Part shown: positions 58,901 to 64,000 of the stretch, piece by piece
Numbering within the stretch: position 1 is the first letter of the stretch
Layout: each line of letters begins with the position of its first letter
Assembly: GCA_964023205.1 (NCBI GenBank)
Contig: OZ026834.1
Span: forward strand, 45,389,909-45,453,908
Direction of reading: 5' to 3'
DNA: 64,000 nucleotides
Origin: Lutraria lutraria
Lineage: Eukaryota; Mollusca; Bivalvia; Venerida; Mactridae
Program-made: the position numbers and the translations under genes
Notes under the pieces: generated by a model
The model's input: only the letters and a program-made list of their open reading frames with translations
Database searches by the model: none
Told to the model about the DNA's origin: nothing

Positions 58901-59930
58901 GCCGTTCATTATAGCACTCATTAGATGGAGTTCACAGTCACCATATAATGACAGTTCAAAAGGTGCTGCCCATATTAGGTATTATTCTTCATTATTTGCG
59001 CAAAAACGACGAATGAATTATGTCTATAGCGATGTAATTACGCTGTTGACTTGTTAGCAATTTTACCAATTTCAGGATATCGACGTGTTTCTCTTGGAAG
59101 ATTTTTCTAGCTCCTAACCCCCCCCCCCCCCTTCGTTCTCCTTTTAGATATCAGAATGCTGCCATTGTCGCCCGTTAATACATTTTACGAGGATATAAAG
59201 AAGCAAAATTAATCTGATTCGGAAATAGTCTTTGATGCGAATAACATTTACTTGAGTAAATTAAACGAATACACCGTATCCAATGACTAATTATTTCATG
59301 ACAATTAGATCTTGTGCCCCTGCAAGTGAAATTTAACTCCTACTGTGACACAAATACGGGCGAGGCGATGAAAAATTGCCAAATAAAGAACCATGCCTTG
59401 ATGGCAGCGCGTCTTTGTCAATGAACATAGGTCTGGAGAAGTCTTAATTATACATTTCGCGGGGAAGATTTTCAATTTTCTGGTATAATGGGACGTAATT
59501 TGTCATTCTTCGCTCAAAATATTCACTAATGAGAGATCACGATGTTAAATAATGTTATAACGACTCTTGTTAACAGGCAACGTATATCCCGGTTCTTAAT
59601 TATTTATTATTTTATAAAATAAATTAAATCTTAGAATGGTTTACTGTTATTTGAACGTATGATTTATTGTCACGTAGTCTACAAAATCATATCTAATTAC
59701 ATCGAGGATATAACATATACTTTAGGTGTGTTGAAGGATGAAATAAATAATCTTGACACATCTTTATAAAACATAATTGTGTACAATAATCATATCATAT
59801 TTGGTCATTTTTAGATTTTTTAGATCGGCACTTCACATCGTAGACTTCAAAACTGACAGTATCTGCCACATTATTTATTTATATGTTGTTTAAAGGCCCA
59901 TTCGACAGCTCTGGTCATTTTAGAGCCGTC
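55945..59930. other. Gene desert with homeodomain-type motifs
   Basis: No gene and almost no recognisable repeat. Runs of 24 A (56919-56942) and 14 C (59118-59131) occur. Stretches near 56200-56350, 57300-57600 and 58850-59080 are dense in TAATTA, TTAATG, GATTAA and ATTGATTA motifs within high-complexity sequence, as expected of developmental enhancers. This is inference from motif density by eye. Confidence 0.35.
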
Positions 59931-59980
59931 AGAGAGAGAGAGAGAGGGAGAGGGGGGAGAGAGAGAGAGAGAGAGAGAGG
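59931..59980 (+). repeat. (GA)n microsatellite
   Basis: About 50 bp of GA repeats, interrupted by GGGAGAGGGGGGAG. Confidence 0.9.
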
Positions 59981-60059
59981 AGACCAGATACAGGAAAAGC
60001 AGGCATTTATATTCTTACTCTTTACGAATATTTTTGTCTGATTCTTTATCGTGCCTGGT

Positions 60060-60240
60060 GTAAAGCACCGATACAAGCCTCACCCTTTTCTAGTGATTTT
60101 CTACTTGACTCAGTTGTTGAGCTGGCGACACTGAAAAGGCGTATGAGAAATCCGAAAGGCGGTGCGAGAATCGAACCCACGATTTGATTTAATAAACCAG
60201 CGCGTTACCACCCGACTAGCGATCAAAAGGCTGAAAATAT
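60060..60240 (-). mobile_element. tRNA-derived SINE
   Basis: The minus strand reads CTAGTCGGGTGGTAACGCG (A box) and CGTGGGTTCGATTCTCGC (B box), followed by a body. It resembles the element at 55300-55430 in its GTTCGATTCT region. Confidence 0.55.
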
Positions 60241-60470
60241 ATAAGAAAACAATATTTAACAAAGATTGAAAAAATGTGAGGATAACTTTGTTAATCCACG
60301 AATAAATAAACACTAACATCTTTTCAGTGATTGGTGCATTAACATGTTTGCCAGTTTTGTATGATTTTAGCAAGGAAACCATGGAGATTCACGATCAAGA
60401 ATTGAATTATTTCAGTCACGAAACGTTCACGGAAAAAAAAGTATCAAGAGATCTCTACACCAGTTAAGCG

Positions 60471-60743
60471 GGTTGCATAAAGTTCGATCGGAGTTCTGCG
60501 TTCTAGTCTGCAGACCGCGATTCGCATTTCACTTTTTTAATGAAAATCACAAATGTTATTGTACATGTACATTAAACAGCAATTGCCAAAACTTAAATAA
60601 TATTATGCGACCTCACACAAATTGTATTCAAACTAGATATTCAGCAATTCAAACACAACTTCAGTGTCGCAGTTCGCGAATTTCAGACTGCAGACCAGAA
60701 CGTATTTCGCAATTCGCGAGCTGCGTTCCAACTTTATGCAACC
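60471..60743. mobile_element. 273-bp MITE with GGTTGCATAAAGTT ends
   Basis: The left GGTTGCATAAAGTT and right AACTTTATGCAACC are a 14-bp perfect inverted repeat. Subterminal GCGTTC, GTCTGCAGACC and TTCGCGA motifs recur in inverted sense. The 115-codon frame over it is a by-product. Confidence 0.65.
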
Positions 60744-63700
60744 AGTCCAGCGTTCCACTAATACTAGTCAATCTAGACCGTTATTATTTAAGTCCGGTGG
60801 TACAGACGTTTTTTGAATGATATTTATGTCCACCGGAATTTGCTCTGTAACTCAAGTTAGATGTACTGTATATAACAAGCAAAGTAGAATCTATGTTAGA
60901 ATCGTAGAGAAATTCTGAGTATAATATATTTATTTTACCAATTCAAACGAGGAAGACCTTTTAGTGTTTTTTTCCTTCGAAATTAATTGGAACTGAGACT
61001 TTTATAACACACAATTAAACCCTGCCCTTTTAATTTCTCTTTGTCTTCCACACAATAAATCAACTTCATAATTTTTTATATTCCTGTAATTGTCTTCGTT
61101 TGTTATTAATTAAGCAAAACTCCACATTCAGTCATAGCGTTTTAAACGTATTTAGCATCTGGCACTAAATAATTGTAAAAATGTGAATTACCCGTCATAG
61201 TTCAATTATACAAAAGTAATCCATTCTTTTTAAAGATATAAATCACATAGTCACGTGACAATGAATTCCTAATGATTGTGACACTTTGGTCTTACATTTG
61301 TCAAAATCACCCACCAATTACAGTAAAAGTTTTCATTATACAAACATTATACATGTATAGTGTTCGCATTAAAATCTTTATCTTTACGTAATTCTAGGGA
61401 AATACTGTTTAATCATTAATTTTCGTTGGGGATTTAATTTCGTGGATTTCGTACGCCAAAAATTAATATAATTAAAATTACAATAGATGTAAAGTAGGCA
61501 TTTATACAACTTATGGCCCATTCATTCAATTTGATCACTGGACCTGTGTGCTCTTTAAAAAGCCTATCTTAACAAGAAAACACGTAGCACCAACATCATG
61601 CTGCATTCAATTTTAACAGCTCACAAAAATACCTTGAAATAATAAATGTAACTCATAGTGGATAGAGGGGTGGCATGATTTTTTAAAGCTACAAACGTTT
61701 TATGTTAGCTTACACGTGCCCACATCACATCACAATTTAGGTGTCCACATAATTTCATTAAATCAAGTTTGTAATCTGTTGGATAGAGAGCTTTGCTATC
61801 TCAATTATTATAATATGAATTTTGATATAATTTATCTGATTTATATACTAAGACATACAGTCGTACAGACGCATGAACGGGTATATATAGTGAAACGTCT
61901 TATTTTGGAAACCATAGCCGTCACTCGCTCATGTTTTTTATGCAGACCAAAAGCATTACGTTTATCTACATCCACCATGCAAATATTAAACTAGTCCATG
62001 TTCCATGTTGCAGTGCAAGTCTATGTAAGTTCAGTTTTTTTCACGGGTACTTTCAGTACTTTGATTGTGACAGTGATCACACATTTGTAACTAAAGCACT
62101 AGTTAACACTTCAAAGCTGATTTTGGCAATCAAAACTTATTCACATACATCCAAAACAGAGGAAAACCCTTACCTCTGTCAACACAAATTAGATTACAAA
62201 ATGTCAATAGACGAATTCAATTGTGCTTCGTAGGTTAATTTGCTTTTTGAAACGAATAAATTGTCCGAGTGTTGTATTTAGGACGCTGAGGTAGTTGGCC
62301 CCATACCGTCAGGGTGTTTGTTAGTTTAATTTCGGTTTCGTTTTAACCACTTAACGTCTCATTGTAATCGCGATAAGATGCCTTGATAACTCAACGTATT
62401 GGAATAATACACGCATGGTGTGTAACCAGGCGATGGCTGATGAATTTGGACGGTGAGTTTATTTGAAGCGGGTAATTTCTTTGGTGTCTAAGGGGAAAGC
62501 CAACAAAACTAATAATAATCTTCACACGCATTCCACCATGTTTGGTTTAAAGAAACGTACGCTAGGAGGATCGAGGCGAACCATAGCACAGTGTGAGTCA
62601 AAAGAGGCAGTAATTTCTACAGGAACCACCTGCTTTTGTGTTTTCTTTGTGAAACTAAATAAGATGCTCTAATTTGTAAGATCAAGGTGAAACTTCGTTT
62701 CAGCGAAAAATCTCAATGAAAAAATGTTTAAACGGTCGTTTTTGTTTTCTTATTGGTTAGTTAACAAACTATTGAAACTTTATCCTTTAACATAACAGGG
62801 TTAATATTTCAGAGGTCCACCGTTCTGCTTGTGGCATGATGTTATACAGCAATTAGCGACGTCCGTTAGTGCGCGCACCTTCAACAATTATCTTTTTCTT
62901 TGATCGGTGTCCTATTGTTGTTCGTTGATTTCAATTATACAGAGACATGGTTGCGCTATATTCCAAACAGAAGACTATAATGTCTGATTATCCGCCTTCT
63001 TGGGGGCGGGCGCTGTCTGAAACTATCATTAATTTCCCAACAACTAATTCAACGTGTTTTCTTAAAGTGTGCTGGTAAATTACTTGTTCCCTTGTCGCCT
63101 TTTTCTACAAAAACTATGTACGTAGCATTACTTACATCCCATTATTTGATTACAAAGAAAATGTTTAGGCAAAACACTAGTAAAACGCTTTTTATGGGAA
63201 ATAAATCAATCACTGAAGGTAAAACATGTCTAAATTGGAAGGGTATTAAATGGTCTCGAGGAAAAAAATACAAATTTTATATTCTAATTTTGTTGTATCT
63301 ACAGATGACTTCTACGTTTACATTTAGACATTAGCTTTTATTTTGATTAATGCTCGACAATGATATGCTGTAGACACTTCCAGGCCGTTTGCTTCTGTAG
63401 AAATTGTTTTAGAGATAATATGATAGTCTCCTGTGAATATATTACTTTTATCTATAGTATTAAATGTCAGTATGTGTTTTAACAGTTCGACATTTAGTAT
63501 AGTTACTGTATGTAATTGTCGTATCTGAATAAAACAATATAAGTTTTATGTTTAAATGGACCCCAAATTCATTGCGGATTTGATGGCATCCAATGTTGCT
63601 CATATTACTTTGATTTGGCAAACATATGACTTAAACTCCAGACAAACTCGATGTATTAAAACGCTGAAGCAGTTCTAGACATAAATTAAAACTTCAGTTG

Positions 63701-64000
63701 AAGAACCGAGATCAAGACGTTCATCTATCTAGACAAAATAATTACACCAATAACATGTTTGATACAATTGCGAATATGGTGGTACTTCAAGAAAAAAATG
63801 TTTTGTTTGGAATTAAAAATTAAATAATCTATTTCAACTCTTGAGTCAGAATTAGTGAAAATATAAGATATTTGTTAAATAGAGTGTACACTGTGCATAG
63901 ATACCAAATATAAAAGATACACATGTGTATTCTTAAGATGCAAGCTACAAATTATCATGAAAGAATAAGTTCCTATTTTATAGAACAAATCTTAAACTCG
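60744..64000. other. Non-coding DNA to the end of the window
   Basis: No gene, RNA or mobile element is recognised. Frames of up to 100 codons (61.7-63.3 kb) have no domain, no signal peptide and no splice-consistent neighbours. Confidence 0.4.

Noticed and set aside
60473..60820. 115-codon plus-strand frame
   Set aside because: It spans the 273-bp MITE from end to end; the inverted termini show it is transposon sequence.

Overview
The window is 64 kb of AT-rich animal nuclear DNA with spliced genes, GT-AG introns of roughly 0.3-2.5 kb, many short palindromic transposons, tRNA-derived SINEs and minisatellites. The repeat families look like those of bivalve molluscs (judged from memory, not by a search), and the PLD3-type gene fits any bilaterian. 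I would call it a lophotrochozoan, probably a bivalve. There is no bacterial, plasmid or phage content and no CRISPR.

Four protein-coding genes can be reconstructed exon by exon. (1) Minus strand, 7051-14126: a nine-exon, 484-residue PLD3/PLD4-type lysosomal phospholipase D-family protein with both HKD motifs. (2) Plus strand, 18122-24275: a ten-exon, 383-residue TPR-like protein with one C-terminal membrane segment, most like consortin (CNST), carrying a candidate PP1-docking RVxF motif. (3) and (4) Minus strand, 40603-44079 and 47395-50462: two tandem paralogs of 335 and 339 residues. Each has a signal-peptide exon, a phase-1 intron and one large exon coding for a CUB domain, a degenerate LDL-receptor class A module, one membrane helix and a short tail with PPxYxxL and a second PY-like motif. 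These two are the best candidates for an undescribed receptor family.

Layout: 1-7 kb, T-rich non-coding DNA with repeats; 7-15 kb, the PLD3-type gene and its putative upstream region with two CACGTG boxes; 16.2-16.9 kb, a deleted LINE reverse transcriptase; 18-24.3 kb, the consortin-like gene, followed by about 6 kb of T-rich sequence that may include a long 3' UTR; 31-40 kb, repeats and unique non-coding DNA, including a fresh 151-bp hAT-type MITE inside a roughly 20-bp tandem array; 40-50.5 kb, the CUB/LDLa pair; 50.5-64 kb, a gene-free stretch with few recognisable repeats and many homeodomain-type AT motifs.

The mobile DNA is informative. One TA-flanked MITE family (ends TACAGTC) is present at least six times. 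Two copies, in two unrelated genes on opposite strands, begin exactly at a 5' splice site, so the donor reads GTAAG-TACAGTC in both. PLD3 and consortin are both linked to the endolysosomal/trans-Golgi system, and PY-motif receptors are typically controlled by NEDD4-type ubiquitin ligases. A shared trafficking theme is conceivable, but nothing in the sequence proves that the genes work together.
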